From positions 62,001 to 126,000 of the forward strand of contig NZ_FNZM01000002.1 of the NCBI RefSeq assembly GCF_900109265.1: DNA of 64,000 nucleotides. Direction: 5' to 3'. The position numbers and the translations under genes were made by a program. The notes under the pieces are model-generated. The model was given only the letters and a program-made list of their open reading frames with translations. It searched no databases and had not been told where the DNA came from. This DNA is from Paraburkholderia tropica. GTDB lineage: Bacteria > Pseudomonadota > Gammaproteobacteria > Burkholderiales > Burkholderiaceae. This document shows, piece after piece, positions 45,787 through 56,160 of the stretch (its first letter is position 1; each line of letters starts with the position of its first letter).

Positions 45787-48396
45787 ATGAACCCGGAACA
45801 TGCCGCCGCGCGCGTCGAACTCGTCGCGCCGCTAACCGGACCGGTCGTGCCGCTCGCATCGGTCCCCGATCCGGTGTTTTCGGAAGGTCTGTTCGGCGAC
45901 GGCATCGGCGTCGATCCGCTCGTCGGCCGCCTTGTCGCGCCGTGCGACGGCACCGTCATGCACCTCGCGCGCACCGGCCACGCCGTCACGCTGCAAAGCG
46001 CCGAGGGCGCGCAGATTCTCGTGCACATCGGCATCGACACGGTCGAGCTGAACGGCAAGGGCTTCACCCCCCAGGTCGAGCAGGGCGCACAGGTGCGCCG
46101 TGGCGATCTGCTGATCGAATTCGATCTCGATATCGTGGCGTGTCACGCGCCGAGCCTGGTGTCGGTGATCGCGATCGCGAACTCCGATGCGTTCGAAGTC
46201 GTCGAGCGTGCGGGCGCGGGCCACGTGCGCGCGGGCGAGACGACACTGCTCGTGCTGCGCGCGCGCGACGGCGCGGCTGTCGAGGCGAGCGTCACCAACG
46301 TGGTGATGGACGAAGTGCGCCGCACTGTCACGCTCGCGCATGCGGGCGGCCTGCATGCGCGGCCCGCGGCGCGGGCGCGCGAAGCGGTGCGCGGTCTGGA
46401 AGCGCGCGTCGAGGTGCGTTACGGCGAGCGCAAGGCGGCCATCGAAAGCGTGGTCGGCCTGCTCGGGCTGGGCGCGGGCGAGGGCGCGACGATCGAACTC
46501 GTCGGCATGGGCCGCGAGGCGCAGAAGGCCGTCGACGCCGTGGCGGGCGAGTTGCTGCGCGAGGCGCCGGGCGAAGTGTCCGAAACGCCTGCGCGCGAGC
46601 TTTCGCCTGCGCCGCTTGCTGCTGCGCCTGCTGCCGCTAACGCGCAAACCGCGCAACAGCGTGCACAGCAAAGCGCGCCGGGCACGCTGATGGGCGTGTG
46701 CGCCGCGCCGGGTGTGGCGGTCGGCAAGCTGGTCCGCTGGGACGACGCCGAACTCACGCCGCCCGAACTCGCGAGCGGCACGCCGGCGGCGGAAAGCCGT
46801 CTGCTCGACAAGGCCGTCGCGGCCATCGACGCCGAACTCGAAGCGTCCGTGCGCACGGCGTCGCAGCGCGGCGCGATCGGCGAAGCGGGCATCTTCCAGA
46901 TGCATCGCGTGCTGCTCGAAGACCCCACGCTGATCGACGCCGCGCGCGATCTAATCAGCCTCGGCAAGAGCGCGGGCTTCGCGTGGCGCGAGGCGATCCG
47001 CGCGCAGATCGCCGTGCTCGGCAAGGTCGACGATTCGCTGCTCGCCGAACGCGCCGCCGATCTGCGCGACCTCGAAAAGCGCGTGCTGCGTTCGCTCGCC
47101 TATACGAGCGGCGCGGCCGGTGCGAACGGCGCGGCGCAACGCGAGTTGCCCGACGAAGCCGTGCTCGCCGCCGACGAATTCACGCCCTCCGATCTCGCCA
47201 CACTCGACCGCACGCGCGTGACGGCGCTCGTGATGGCGCGCGGCGGCGCGACCTCGCACGCCGCGATCATCGCGCGTCAGGCCGGCATTCCGGCGCTGGT
47301 CGCGCTGGGCGACGCGCTGCATCAGATCGAGGAAGGCGCGCAGGTGATCGTGGACGCGAGCGCGGGACGCTTCGCCTTCGCGCCCGGCGCCGCCGACATC
47401 GAACGCGCGCGCACCGAGAAGCAGCGCCTCGCGGGCGTGCGCGAAGCGAACCGCCGCACCTCGCACGAAGCCGCCGCCACGCGCGACGGCCACGCGGTCG
47501 AAGTCGCGGCCAATATCGCGACGCTCGACGACGCGCGCACGGCCGTCGACAACGGCGCCGACGCCGTGGGCCTGCTGCGCACCGAACTCATGTTCATCCA
47601 TCGTCAGGCGGCGCCGACGGTCGAGGAACATCGCCAGAGCTATCAGGCCATCGCGGAAGCGCTCGCGGGCCGCACGGCGATCATCCGCACGCTCGACGTG
47701 GGCGCCGACAAGGAAGTCGATTATCTGACGCTGCCGCCCGAGCCGAATCCGGCGCTCGGCCTGCGCGGCATCCGGCTCGCGCAGGTGCGCCCGGATCTGC
47801 TCGACGACCAGTTGCGCGGCCTCGTGGCCGTGAAGCCCGAAGGCGCGCTGCGCATTCTGCTGCCGATGGTCACCGACGTGGGGGAACTCGTGCACCTGCG
47901 CGAACGCATCGACGCCTTCGCGCGCGAAGCGGGCCGCAGCACGCGCGTCGAAGTGGGCGTGATGATCGAGGTGCCGTCGGCGGCGCTGCTGGCCGACCAG
48001 CTTGCGCGTCACGCTGATTTCCTGTCGATCGGCACCAACGATCTCACGCAGTACACGCTCGCGATGGACCGCTGCCAGCCCGATCTCGCCGCGCAGGCCG
48101 ACGGCTTGCATCCGGCCGTGCTGCGTCTCGTGGCGATCGCGGTGGAAGGCGCGCGCAAGCACGGCAAGTGGGTGGGCGTGTGCGGCGCGCTGGCGGGCGA
48201 TCCGCTCGCGGTGCCGCTGCTCGTCGGTCTCGGCGTGACCGAGCTGTCGGTCGATCCGGTCTCGGTGCCGTCGATCAAGGCGCGCGTGCGCAAGCTCGAC
48301 TACGCGCTGTGCCGCGATCGCGCCCAGGACGTGCTGATGCTCGAATCGGCGCAGGACGTGCGCGCCGCGAGCCGCGCGAACTGGCCGCTCGACTGA
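45787..48396 (+). CDS. Fused PTS EIIA-HPr-EI protein
   Basis: One polypeptide of about 869 residues carrying three PTS steps for GlcNAc uptake. An EIIA-Glc-type domain (about 10-150) has phospho-His80 in ILVHIGIDTVEL; an HPr-like domain (about 175-265) has His190 in AGGLHARPAARAR; enzyme I (about 300-869) has His491 in ARGGATSHAAIIARQAGIPA and the PEP-binding IRTLDVGADKEV, SIGTNDLTQYTLAMDR and VCGALAGDP. The linker at about 255-295 is Ala/Gln-rich. Start 45787 has AGGAG nine bases upstream; ATG 45760 is an alternative. The adjacent IIC-IIB permease lacks an EIIA, as expected. Confidence 0.94.
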   Translation: MNPEHAAARVELVAPLTGPVVPLASVPDPVFSEGLFGDGIGVDPLVGRLVAPCDGTVMHLARTGHAVTLQSAEGAQILVHIGIDTVELNGKGFTPQVEQGAQVRRGDLLIEFDLDIVACHAPSLVSVIAIANSDAFEVVERAGAGHVRAGETTLLVLRARDGAAVEASVTNVVMDEVRRTVTLAHAGGLHARPAARAREAVRGLEARVEVRYGERKAAIESVVGLLGLGAGEGATIELVGMGREAQKAVDAVAGELLREAPGEVSETPARELSPAPLAAAPAAANAQTAQQRAQQSAPGTLMGVCAAPGVAVGKLVRWDDAELTPPELASGTPAAESRLLDKAVAAIDAELEASVRTASQRGAIGEAGIFQMHRVLLEDPTLIDAARDLISLGKSAGFAWREAIRAQIAVLGKVDDSLLAERAADLRDLEKRVLRSLAYTSGAAGANGAAQRELPDEAVLAADEFTPSDLATLDRTRVTALVMARGGATSHAAIIARQAGIPALVALGDALHQIEEGAQVIVDASAGRFAFAPGAADIERARTEKQRLAGVREANRRTSHEAAATRDGHAVEVAANIATLDDARTAVDNGADAVGLLRTELMFIHRQAAPTVEEHRQSYQAIAEALAGRTAIIRTLDVGADKEVDYLTLPPEPNPALGLRGIRLAQVRPDLLDDQLRGLVAVKPEGALRILLPMVTDVGELVHLRERIDAFAREAGRSTRVEVGVMIEVPSAALLADQLARHADFLSIGTNDLTQYTLAMDRCQPDLAAQADGLHPAVLRLVAIAVEGARKHGKWVGVCGALAGDPLAVPLLVGLGVTELSVDPVSVPSIKARVRKLDYALCRDRAQDVLMLESAQDVRAASRANWPLD

Positions 48397-48574
48397 ACGG
48401 CGCGTATCGCTTCGGAATCCGGTAATCAGGGCTCCGAAGGTTTTCAACGGTTTCGCAGGTTTTCAACGGTTTCCCAAACCACACCCCGGCGCGCGCAGCG
48501 ATCGCGCGCCGGCTTTTCTCACCTCAATACGTCTCGCCGCAATACCTCAAGAGACAGGGACTGGAGGCAGTTCG

Positions 48575-50332
48575 ATGGATGGCAATCCGTTTCTCAAGAT
48601 CCAGAGCCTCGGCCGCGCGCTGATGCTCCCGATCGCAGTGCTGCCCGTGGCGGGCATTCTGCTGCGCTTCGGCCAGAGCGACATGCTCAATATCAAGATC
48701 ATCGCCGACGCGGGCGGCGCGATCTTCGACAACCTGCCGCTGCTGTTCGCGATCGGCATCGCGGTCGGCTTCGCGAAGGACAACAACGGCGTCGCGGCGC
48801 TCGCGGGCGCGCTCGGCTATCTGGTCGAGACCGCCGTGATGAAGGACATCAACGACAAGCTCAACATGGGCGTGCTGTCGGGCGTGGTGGCCGGTGTCGT
48901 CGCGGGCATGCTGTACAACCGCTTCAAGGACATCAAGCTGCCCGAGTTCCTCGCGTTCTTCGGCGGCAAGCGTTTTGTGCCGATCATCACCGGGCTCGTG
49001 TGTCTCGCGCTCGGGGTGATATTCGGCTATGCGTGGGGGCCGGTGCAGAGCGTGATCGACACGGCGGGCCACTGGCTCACCACGGCGGGCGCGATCGGCA
49101 CCTTCGTGTACGGCCTGCTCAACCGTCTGCTGCTGGTCACGGGGCTGCACCACATCCTCAACTCGCTCGTGTGGTTCGTGTTCGGCACGTTCACGCCGGC
49201 GGGCGGCGCGCCGGTCACGGGCGACCTGCATCGCTTCTTCGCGGGCGACCCGACGGCGGGCGGCTTCATGGCCGGCTTCTTCCCGGTGATGATGTTCGGC
49301 CTGCCGGCCGCGTGTCTCGCCATGCTGCACGAAGCGCCGAAGGAAAAGCGCGCGATGGTGGCGGGCCTGCTGCTCTCGATGGGCCTCACCTCGTTCCTCA
49401 CGGGCGTGACCGAGCCGATCGAGTTCACCTTCATGTTCCTCGCGCCGGTGCTCTACGCGATCCACGCGGTGCTCACGGGCCTGTCGCTCGCGATCTGCTC
49501 GCTGCTGGGCATCAAGCTCGGCTTCACGTTCTCGGCGGGCGCGATCGACTACGTGCTGAACTACGGCCTCTCGACGCACGGCTGGGAAGCGATTCCGCTC
49601 GGCGTGGCGTACGCGGTCGTGTACTACGTGCTGTTCCGCTTCTTCATCCGCCGCTTCAATTTGCCGACGCCGGGCCGTGAAGCCTCGGCGGGCGATACCG
49701 AAATCGCCGAGTCGATGTCGGGCGTCGCGGTGCCGGGCATGGCAGCGACTTCGCGCGCGGCGCGTTATATCGATGCGCTCGGCGGCGCGGCCAACCTCAA
49801 GGTGGTCGATGCGTGCACGACGCGTCTGCGTCTGAACGTGGCCGATCCGGCGCGCGTGTCGGAGCCTGCTTTGAAGGCGATCGGTGCGCGCGGCGTGCTC
49901 AAGCGCGGCGGCGAAAGCGTGCAGGTCATCATCGGGCCGGAAGCGGACATCATCGCCGACGAGATTCGCGGTGAGCTTGCGCGCGGCGGTGTTTCATCGA
50001 ATGTGGCGAATGTGGCCAAGGCGGTGAATGCCGCCGCCGTGGCTCCGGCCGTTGCGCAAAGCGCGCCGGCTGCGGCGGGCGCGCGCAACGCCGGTCCGCT
50101 CGATCCGAATCCGTCGCGCTGGCTGGCCGTGCTCGGCGGCGCGGCGAACATCGTCTCGCTCGATGCGGTCGCGGCCACGCGTCTGCGCGTGATCGTGCGC
50201 GATCCGGCCGCGGTCGACCGCGTGAAGCTCGACGCGCTCGACGTGGCGTGGGTGTCGGCGGATACGCTGCACATCGTCGTCGGCGACGCTGCGCCGCGTT
50301 ACGCGCAGGAACTGGCGCTTCAACCGGCATGA
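48575..50332 (+). CDS. nagE: GlcNAc PTS permease IIC-IIB with extra IIB-like domain
   Basis: Transports and phosphorylates N-acetylglucosamine. The 585-residue protein has the IIC membrane domain (about 1-360; FGLPAACLAMLHEAP and FTFMFLAPVLYAIHAVLTG), then IIB with the phospho-acceptor Cys414 in VVDACTTRLRLNVADP (about 390-465). A second IIB-like repeat follows (about 510-580), with LDAVAATRLRVIVRDP where the active Cys is replaced by Ala533. EIIA is supplied by the neighbouring fusion. A terminator follows. The extra domain cannot be phosphorylated at the usual site. Confidence 0.94.
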   Translation: MDGNPFLKIQSLGRALMLPIAVLPVAGILLRFGQSDMLNIKIIADAGGAIFDNLPLLFAIGIAVGFAKDNNGVAALAGALGYLVETAVMKDINDKLNMGVLSGVVAGVVAGMLYNRFKDIKLPEFLAFFGGKRFVPIITGLVCLALGVIFGYAWGPVQSVIDTAGHWLTTAGAIGTFVYGLLNRLLLVTGLHHILNSLVWFVFGTFTPAGGAPVTGDLHRFFAGDPTAGGFMAGFFPVMMFGLPAACLAMLHEAPKEKRAMVAGLLLSMGLTSFLTGVTEPIEFTFMFLAPVLYAIHAVLTGLSLAICSLLGIKLGFTFSAGAIDYVLNYGLSTHGWEAIPLGVAYAVVYYVLFRFFIRRFNLPTPGREASAGDTEIAESMSGVAVPGMAATSRAARYIDALGGAANLKVVDACTTRLRLNVADPARVSEPALKAIGARGVLKRGGESVQVIIGPEADIIADEIRGELARGGVSSNVANVAKAVNAAAVAPAVAQSAPAAAGARNAGPLDPNPSRWLAVLGGAANIVSLDAVAATRLRVIVRDPAAVDRVKLDALDVAWVSADTLHIVVGDAAPRYAQELALQPA

Positions 50333-50360
50333 TCGGCTGAACCGGCGACATCGGCGAAAT

Positions 50361-50396
50361 AAAAAACCGGCAGGTTGCCAGCCTGCCGGTTTTTTT
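50361..50396. terminator. Terminator between nagE and cydX
   Basis: AAAAAACCGGCAGG, loop TTGCCAG, CCTGCCGGTTTTTT. The A-run and T-run serve both convergent units. Confidence 0.95.
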
Positions 50397-50420
50397 ATGG
50401 GCGCGTCGCGGCGCCGTACG

Positions 50421-50537
50421 TTAATGCGCGTCGTCGCCGTGGGTTTGCATCTTCTGCTGCTCGTCGAGCCACATCACGTTGATGATGCCGAAGGCGAGCG
50501 CCACGCCGATGCCGAGAATCCAGGTGAAGTACCACAT
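50421..50537 (-). CDS. cydX: Cytochrome bd oxidase small subunit CydX
   Basis: 38-residue single-helix protein that stabilises the heme site of CydAB. It reads MWYFTWILGIGVALAFGI and continues with NVMWLDEQQKM, the standard CydX pattern. The start at 50537 has an AGGAG ribosome-binding site eight bases upstream. It lies 44 bp behind cydB. It is short enough to be missed by default gene callers. Confidence 0.93.
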   Translation of the reverse strand: MWYFTWILGIGVALAFGIINVMWLDEQQKMQTHGDDAH

Positions 50538-50581
50538 GATGTTTGCTCCTGCCGATGTTGCGTACGTTGCGTAGGTTGCGT

Positions 50582-51718
50582 TCAGTACATCGTGTTGCGC
50601 TTGTCGTCGAGCGCATCCACGGTCACCTTGCCGCGCATGATGCGATACGCCCAGGTGGTGTACGCAAGCACGATCGGCAGGAAGATGATGACGGCCACGA
50701 GCATGATCTCGAGCGTCGTCTTGCTGGACGTCGCGTCCCAGACCGTGAGGCTAGAACGCGGATCGAGCGACGACGGCATGATGAACGGGAACATCGAAAA
50801 GCCCGCAGTGAGAATCACCCCGACGATCAGCAGCGACGTGCCGATGAACGCCGTCTTTTCGAGCCGCGATCCGGCCAGCACGAACGCGATCACGCCGCCC
50901 AGAATGCCGACGATCGGTGCGGCCGCCATCCACGGATACGTCACGTAGTTGGCGATCCACAGCCCCGCGCCCGGCTCCACGCTCTTGAGCAGCGGATTGG
51001 CGACCGCGTCGTAGGGCGCGGCATTGGTGATCGCATAGCCGCCGATCAGCGTTGCCACCAGGCCGCCCGCCACCACGAACAGCACGACCGCGAGTCCCGC
51101 CATCAGGCGCAGCGCCTTCGACGCGCGCTGGGCCACCACGCCGTCGCTCTTGAGCTTCACGAACGCGGCGCCGTGCGCGCTGAGCATGGTGAGGCTCACG
51201 AGCCCGCAGATCAGCGCGAACGGATTGAGCAACGCCCAGAAGCTGCCGTAGTAGGTCACGCGCAGATCGGTGTCGTACTGGAACGGCACGCCTTGCAGCA
51301 GGTTGCCGAACGCCACGCCGAACACCAGCGCGGGCACGAAGCCGCCGATAAAGAGCGCCCAGTCCCACGCACCGCGCCACTTCGGGTTGTCGCGCTTGCC
51401 GCGATAGTCGAAGCCCACGGGCCGGAAGAACAGCGCGAAGAGCACCAGCAGCATCGCGAAGTAGAAGCCCGAGAACGACGCCGCGTAGACGAGCGGCCAG
51501 GCGGCGAACATCGCGCCGCCCGCGGTGATGAGCCAGACCTGGTTGCCTTCCCACGTGGCGCCGACCGTGTTGATGACGACGCGGCGCTCCGCGTCGGTTT
51601 TGCCGATGAAGGGCAGCAGGACGGCTGCGCCCATGTCGAAGCCGTCGGTGAGCGAGAAGCCGATCAGCAGCACGCCGATCAGCACCCACCAGATCACTTT
51701 GAGGGTTGCGTAGTCCAT
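50582..51718 (-). CDS. cydB: Cytochrome bd ubiquinol oxidase subunit II
   Basis: Structural partner of CydA in the high-affinity quinol oxidase. The 378-residue protein has about nine helices with [20 protein letters not shown] near the N-terminus, [24 protein letters not shown] and [23 protein letters not shown] near the end. The start [11 protein letters not shown] at 51718 is clear; the frame is open upstream into cydA sequence. Confidence 0.96.
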   Translation of the reverse strand: MDYATLKVIWWVLIGVLLIGFSLTDGFDMGAAVLLPFIGKTDAERRVVINTVGATWEGNQVWLITAGGAMFAAWPLVYAASFSGFYFAMLLVLFALFFRPVGFDYRGKRDNPKWRGAWDWALFIGGFVPALVFGVAFGNLLQGVPFQYDTDLRVTYYGSFWALLNPFALICGLVSLTMLSAHGAAFVKLKSDGVVAQRASKALRLMAGLAVVLFVVAGGLVATLIGGYAITNAAPYDAVANPLLKSVEPGAGLWIANYVTYPWMAAAPIVGILGGVIAFVLAGSRLEKTAFIGTSLLIVGVILTAGFSMFPFIMPSSLDPRSSLTVWDATSSKTTLEIMLVAVIIFLPIVLAYTTWAYRIMRGKVTVDALDDKRNTMY

Positions 51719-51756
51719 GGTGTGTTTCCTGATGTGGGTCCGGAGGCCAGGGGGCG

Positions 51757-53346
51757 TCAGGCGACGCGGTTGCCGCTCGCCACGGCCGCCGCGCCCTGCT
51801 CGTGGAAATAGCGTCCCGTCTGCAGCGAGGACGGCCCGAGGCGCGCGTACTTGAACATCAGCGTGATCTCGATGATGAAAAGCGCCGTGTAGAACACCAC
51901 GAAGCCCGCGAGGCTCAGCCACACGTCGCCGGGCGCGAGACTCGACGCGGAGAGATGCGTCGGCAGCACTTCGGCGATGGTCCACGGCTGGCGGCCGAGT
52001 TCGGCGACGATCCAGCCGAATTCGGCGGCGAGCCACGGCAGCGGAATCGCCCAGACGGCCCAGCGCAGGAACCAGCGGCGGTTGTCCTGGAGCAGCGAGC
52101 GTTGCGCGCAAAACCAGAACGCGAGCACGAAGGTCAGCAGGAACAGCATGCCGAGCCCGACCATCACGCGGAACGACCAGAACACCGGCGCGACGGGCGG
52201 AATCGAGTGCTTCGCGGCGGCCTTGATCTGCGCGGGCGAGGCGTCGACCACATTGGGCGCGAACTGTTTCACGAGCAGGCCGTAGCCGAGATCGCCCTTG
52301 TGCGCTTCGAACACGTCGCGCGTGGCGTTATCGGCGTTGCCTTCCTTGAGTTTTTGCAGCGCGGCATAGGCGAGCATGCCGTTCTGGATGCGCACTTCGG
52401 CGCGGCCCATCAGATCCTTCAGGCCGATCACGGGCTCGTCGATCGAACGCGTGGCGATGATGCCCATCAGGTACGGAATCTGGATCGCGTAATCGGTGCG
52501 CTCTTCTTTCTGATTAGGAATGCCGAAGAGCGTGAAGGGCGCGGGCGCCGGCGCGGTATCCCATTCGGCTTCGATGGCGGCGAGCTTCACCTGCTGCACT
52601 TCGCCGGTGCGATAGCCCGACTCGTCGCCGAGCACGATCACGCAGAGCGTCGAGGCGAGGCCGAAACCGGCGGCGATCGCGAACGAGCGCAGCGCGAAAT
52701 CGACGTCGCGGCGGCGCAGCAAATACCACGACGAGATGCCAAGCACGAACATCGACGCCGTCACATAGCCCGCCGAAACGGTGTGCACGAACTTCACCTG
52801 TGCGACCGGATTGAAGATCACCTGGAACAGGCTCGACAGCTCCATGCGCATGGTTTCGTAGTTGAACTCGGCGCCGACCGGATTCTGCATCCAGCCGTTG
52901 GCGACCAGGATCCACAGCGCCGAGAGATTCGAGCCGAGCGCGACGAAGAAAGTGGTGAGCAGGTGGCCGCCCTTCGACATGCGGTTCCAGCCGAAGAAGA
53001 ACAGGCCGACGAAGGTGGATTCGAGGAAGAAGGCCGCGAGCCCTTCGACGGCGAGCGGCACGCCGAAGATGTCGCCCACGTAGTGCGAGTAGTAGGACCA
53101 GTTGGTGCCGAACTGGAATTCCATCGTCAGGCCGGTGGTGACGCCCATCACGAAGTTGATCGCGAAGAGCTTGCCCCAGAACTGCGTCATGTCCTTGTAG
53201 ATGGTCTTGCCGGTCATCACGTAGACGGATTCCATGATGACGAGCAGCCACGAGAGCCCGAGCGTGAGCGGCACGAACAGAAAGTGGTAGAGCGCAGTGA
53301 CCGCGAACTGCAGCCGCGAGAGATCGACGGTTTCGCTAATGGGCAT
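51757..53346 (-). CDS. cydA: Cytochrome bd ubiquinol oxidase subunit I
   Basis: Binds quinol and hemes b558, b595 and d; works at low oxygen. The 529-residue protein has [22 protein letters not shown] with the N-terminal heme His, a long Q-loop (about 250-380, with [21 protein letters not shown]) of the E. coli type, and the GRQPW motif in [15 protein letters not shown]. The start MPISETVDL at 53346 overlaps the end of cydP by 11 bp. cydB follows 38 bp downstream. Confidence 0.97.
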   Translation of the reverse strand: MPISETVDLSRLQFAVTALYHFLFVPLTLGLSWLLVIMESVYVMTGKTIYKDMTQFWGKLFAINFVMGVTTGLTMEFQFGTNWSYYSHYVGDIFGVPLAVEGLAAFFLESTFVGLFFFGWNRMSKGGHLLTTFFVALGSNLSALWILVANGWMQNPVGAEFNYETMRMELSSLFQVIFNPVAQVKFVHTVSAGYVTASMFVLGISSWYLLRRRDVDFALRSFAIAAGFGLASTLCVIVLGDESGYRTGEVQQVKLAAIEAEWDTAPAPAPFTLFGIPNQKEERTDYAIQIPYLMGIIATRSIDEPVIGLKDLMGRAEVRIQNGMLAYAALQKLKEGNADNATRDVFEAHKGDLGYGLLVKQFAPNVVDASPAQIKAAAKHSIPPVAPVFWSFRVMVGLGMLFLLTFVLAFWFCAQRSLLQDNRRWFLRWAVWAIPLPWLAAEFGWIVAELGRQPWTIAEVLPTHLSASSLAPGDVWLSLAGFVVFYTALFIIEITLMFKYARLGPSSLQTGRYFHEQGAAAVASGNRVA

Positions 53347-53605
53347 GGTGGTTCCCTTGTTGCGGGTTCGTCCCGGCCGACACCGGTACGGAGAGAATGG
53401 CCTGGGCAACTTCCGCAGGCGGCATGTTCATGTTTTCGGCCTGCGGATGATTGAAGAAGGCGTACTTCAGCGCCATCAGCAGCACGAGCTTGACGGCGAG
53501 AACGAGAACGATGTCGCGGGCGAAGGTCGGGCCGCGCGCCCACTGGAGAATGCGTGCGCGCAGAAGCGGTCGCGTGCGCGCTGACTGGCCGGAAGTGAAG
53601 ATCAT
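53336..53605 (-). CDS. cydP: CydP-like small protein of the cyd operon
   Basis: 89-residue protein with one membrane helix (about 29-49, IVLVLAVKLVLLMALKYAFF) and a Met/Pro-rich tail (AENMNMPPAEVAQAIL). It matches the putative small subunit encoded upstream of cydA in betaproteobacteria. It overlaps cydA by 11 bp, so the two are coupled. The start at 53605 is the Met just ahead of the conserved part; the frame is open upstream. Confidence 0.82.
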   Translation of the reverse strand: MIFTSGQSARTRPLLRARILQWARGPTFARDIVLVLAVKLVLLMALKYAFFNHPQAENMNMPPAEVAQAILSVPVSAGTNPQQGNHHAH

Positions 53606-53666
53606 GACGATGACTGTTGCCCCTAAAACTTGTTTCCTGGCCAGGCCTGCACGCAACCCGGATTGG

Positions 53667-53683
53667 TGTACATGTTGTGTACA
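53667..53683. promoter_or_regulatory. Double TGTACA palindrome upstream of cyd operon
   Basis: TGTACA-TGTTG-TGTACA: two palindromic hexamers 5 bp apart, 62 bp ahead of cydP. It is likely an operator of a dimeric regulator; the regulator is unknown. Confidence 0.45.
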
Positions 53684-53765
53684 AGGATTCTAGGAGTGGG
53701 GTCATCAGGACACCGTGACAAGAAGCCGCGAGCGCCTGCCTCACCGATCAGTAATGCGATCCGAT

Positions 53766-53779
53766 TTGTTCGAAATCAA
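53766..53779. promoter_or_regulatory. FNR/ANR-like box upstream of cyd operon
   Basis: TTGTT-CGAA-ATCAA differs in one half from the FNR/ANR consensus TTGAT-N4-ATCAA. It is about 160 bp ahead of cydP and could give oxygen control. It also lies close to the 3' end of rpoH. Confidence 0.4.
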
Positions 53780-53902
53780 TTTTTTGAGGTCGCGTTCTGA
53801 TGTTTGCAACCGTGCATCAGATCAAGACTGCGCGGCATGCGAATTCATCTTACGAGGGAACGCTCAGAGACGGCGTGAACGTGTACTTATTTCTGGCGCC
53901 GG

Positions 53903-53938
53903 AAAAGAAAAAGCCCCGCACCTGGCAGGGGCGGGGCT
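53903..53938 (-). terminator. Terminator of rpoH
   Basis: AGCCCCGC and GCGGGGCT arms, with TTTTTCTTTT on the minus strand after the stem, 47 bp behind the rpoH stop. Confidence 0.9.
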
Positions 53939-53984
53939 GTCGGCGTCACGCTCGCGGGGCGAGCGGCGCAGCTTGATACGCGCG

Positions 53985-54926
<942 letters not shown>

Positions 54927-54964
54927 GTAGCGAACTCCTCAGGAATCTTGCAAAAGTCAGACTG

Positions 54965-55020
54965 CGACTCCACGTTGGATGTTAGCACTCTGAATCAGCG
55001 AGTGCTAATACTTGGAGTCG
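54965..55020. promoter_or_regulatory. CIRCE element inside a larger inverted repeat, rpoH leader
   Basis: TTAGCACTC-N9-GAGTGCTAA (54982-55008) matches the HrcA-binding CIRCE consensus exactly. It is framed by a further dyad, CGACTCCA (54965-54972) and TGGAGTCG (55013-55020). The element is 56-82 bp ahead of the rpoH start. Confidence 0.95.
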
Positions 55021-55046
55021 GTAGGGGCTTCATGGTTCCGTGTTCT

Positions 55047-55070
55047 CTATCGAAATAGTTGTTTCGATAG
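55047..55070. promoter_or_regulatory. 9-bp inverted repeat upstream of the rpoH CIRCE
   Basis: CTATCGAAA-TAGTTG-TTTCGATAG, a perfect dyad about 40 bp beyond CIRCE. A second regulator site or hairpin is possible. From 55071 to 55614 no gene is evident. Confidence 0.5.
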
Positions 55071-55614
55071 GTTTCAACAAAATCACGGGAGGCAGACGGG
55101 ACGGGGTTTCCAGCCCGATGCGGCGCGCGCACACCCGCGAACCGAGGGATAACTCTAGAACGATGACGCCGCGCAAAGCCGGCGCGGCAGAGAATTTGGG
55201 GCTGGATAAAAAACTGAATAAGCGGCGCTGACGGACTCAAAAATCGGGCCTCGCAGACGCTGTTCCGCGATTGTTTCGCACGGGCTCGTACTGGCTCGCA
55301 CGGGCAGCCGCGCCCGAATTCTGTTCACGGCAGATATCTGAATGACATCAGAATACGCCGAAAGTGCTGCGATGCGACATTGCGGCGCAGGGCTAGCAGG
55401 CTTGAGCGTGCGGCGCGTCACACAACGCCGTCTGCGGATGCAGGAAGCAATCGCGCAGCGTGACGGCTCTTTCTGACGCGCATATGGGGCCGATCCTTTT
55501 GATCGCAAGTATCCATGCGTCCAAACCTGGTATAAATTTCAGCGACACGCATGCGTACATCTTCTGTGCGAACCGGCGCGCGTGGCGCGGGCTCGTGCGC
55601 AAGGGGCCCGGGTA

Positions 55615-55998
55615 ATGGCGGCAAAAGTAATCGAAGCGATTCGCGGACTGGAGCGCGAGCGGTTTCGCGCGATGGTGGACGGCGACGGCTCGTCGCTGGA
55701 TCAACTGCTGTCCGACAATGTCTTTTTCGTTCACACGAACGGCAAGCGCGAGACCAAGCAGCAGTTCATCGATGCGATCACGGCGGGGCGCCGGCGCTAC
55801 CGTCAGATCGAGATCCAGTCGCAGGACGTGCTGCCGGTGGGCAACGAGACCTGCGTGGTGTCGGGGCGCGTGCTGATCGAGATGGAAGCGAACAATGGCG
55901 CGCTGCTGTTTCCGATTGCCTACACGGCGATCCAGACGCAGGAGGATGGCCACTGGCGTCTGCTCGCGTGGCAGGCGACGCGTTGCGCGATCGAGTGA
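55615..55998 (+). CDS. NTF2-like/SnoaL-type protein
   Basis: 127-residue protein with the cone-shaped NTF2 fold (DUF4440-like): FRAMVDGDGSSLDQLLSDNVFFVHTNG and WRLLAWQATRC are typical. Such proteins bind small hydrophobic ligands or act as simple hydrolases/isomerases; no specific function can be read. Start at 55615 (MAAKVIEAIRG) has an AAGGGG-like site upstream; an in-frame ATG at 55582 would add 11 residues. Confidence 0.78.
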   Translation: MAAKVIEAIRGLERERFRAMVDGDGSSLDQLLSDNVFFVHTNGKRETKQQFIDAITAGRRRYRQIEIQSQDVLPVGNETCVVSGRVLIEMEANNGALLFPIAYTAIQTQEDGHWRLLAWQATRCAIE

Positions 55999-56160
55999 GA
56001 TCCGGTAAGTCCACTCGCCGATCCGCCTGCTAGGGCGTTTCGGGCGCACGCCAGCGGCCCGTTTTGCCGCCGGCGCTCAACGGCGCCGCCTCCAGGTTTG
56101 CTGCTTTTCTGCTGCTAACTTTCCGACTATTGATCGCTTCCGGATCGCTTCGTGGCCCGA

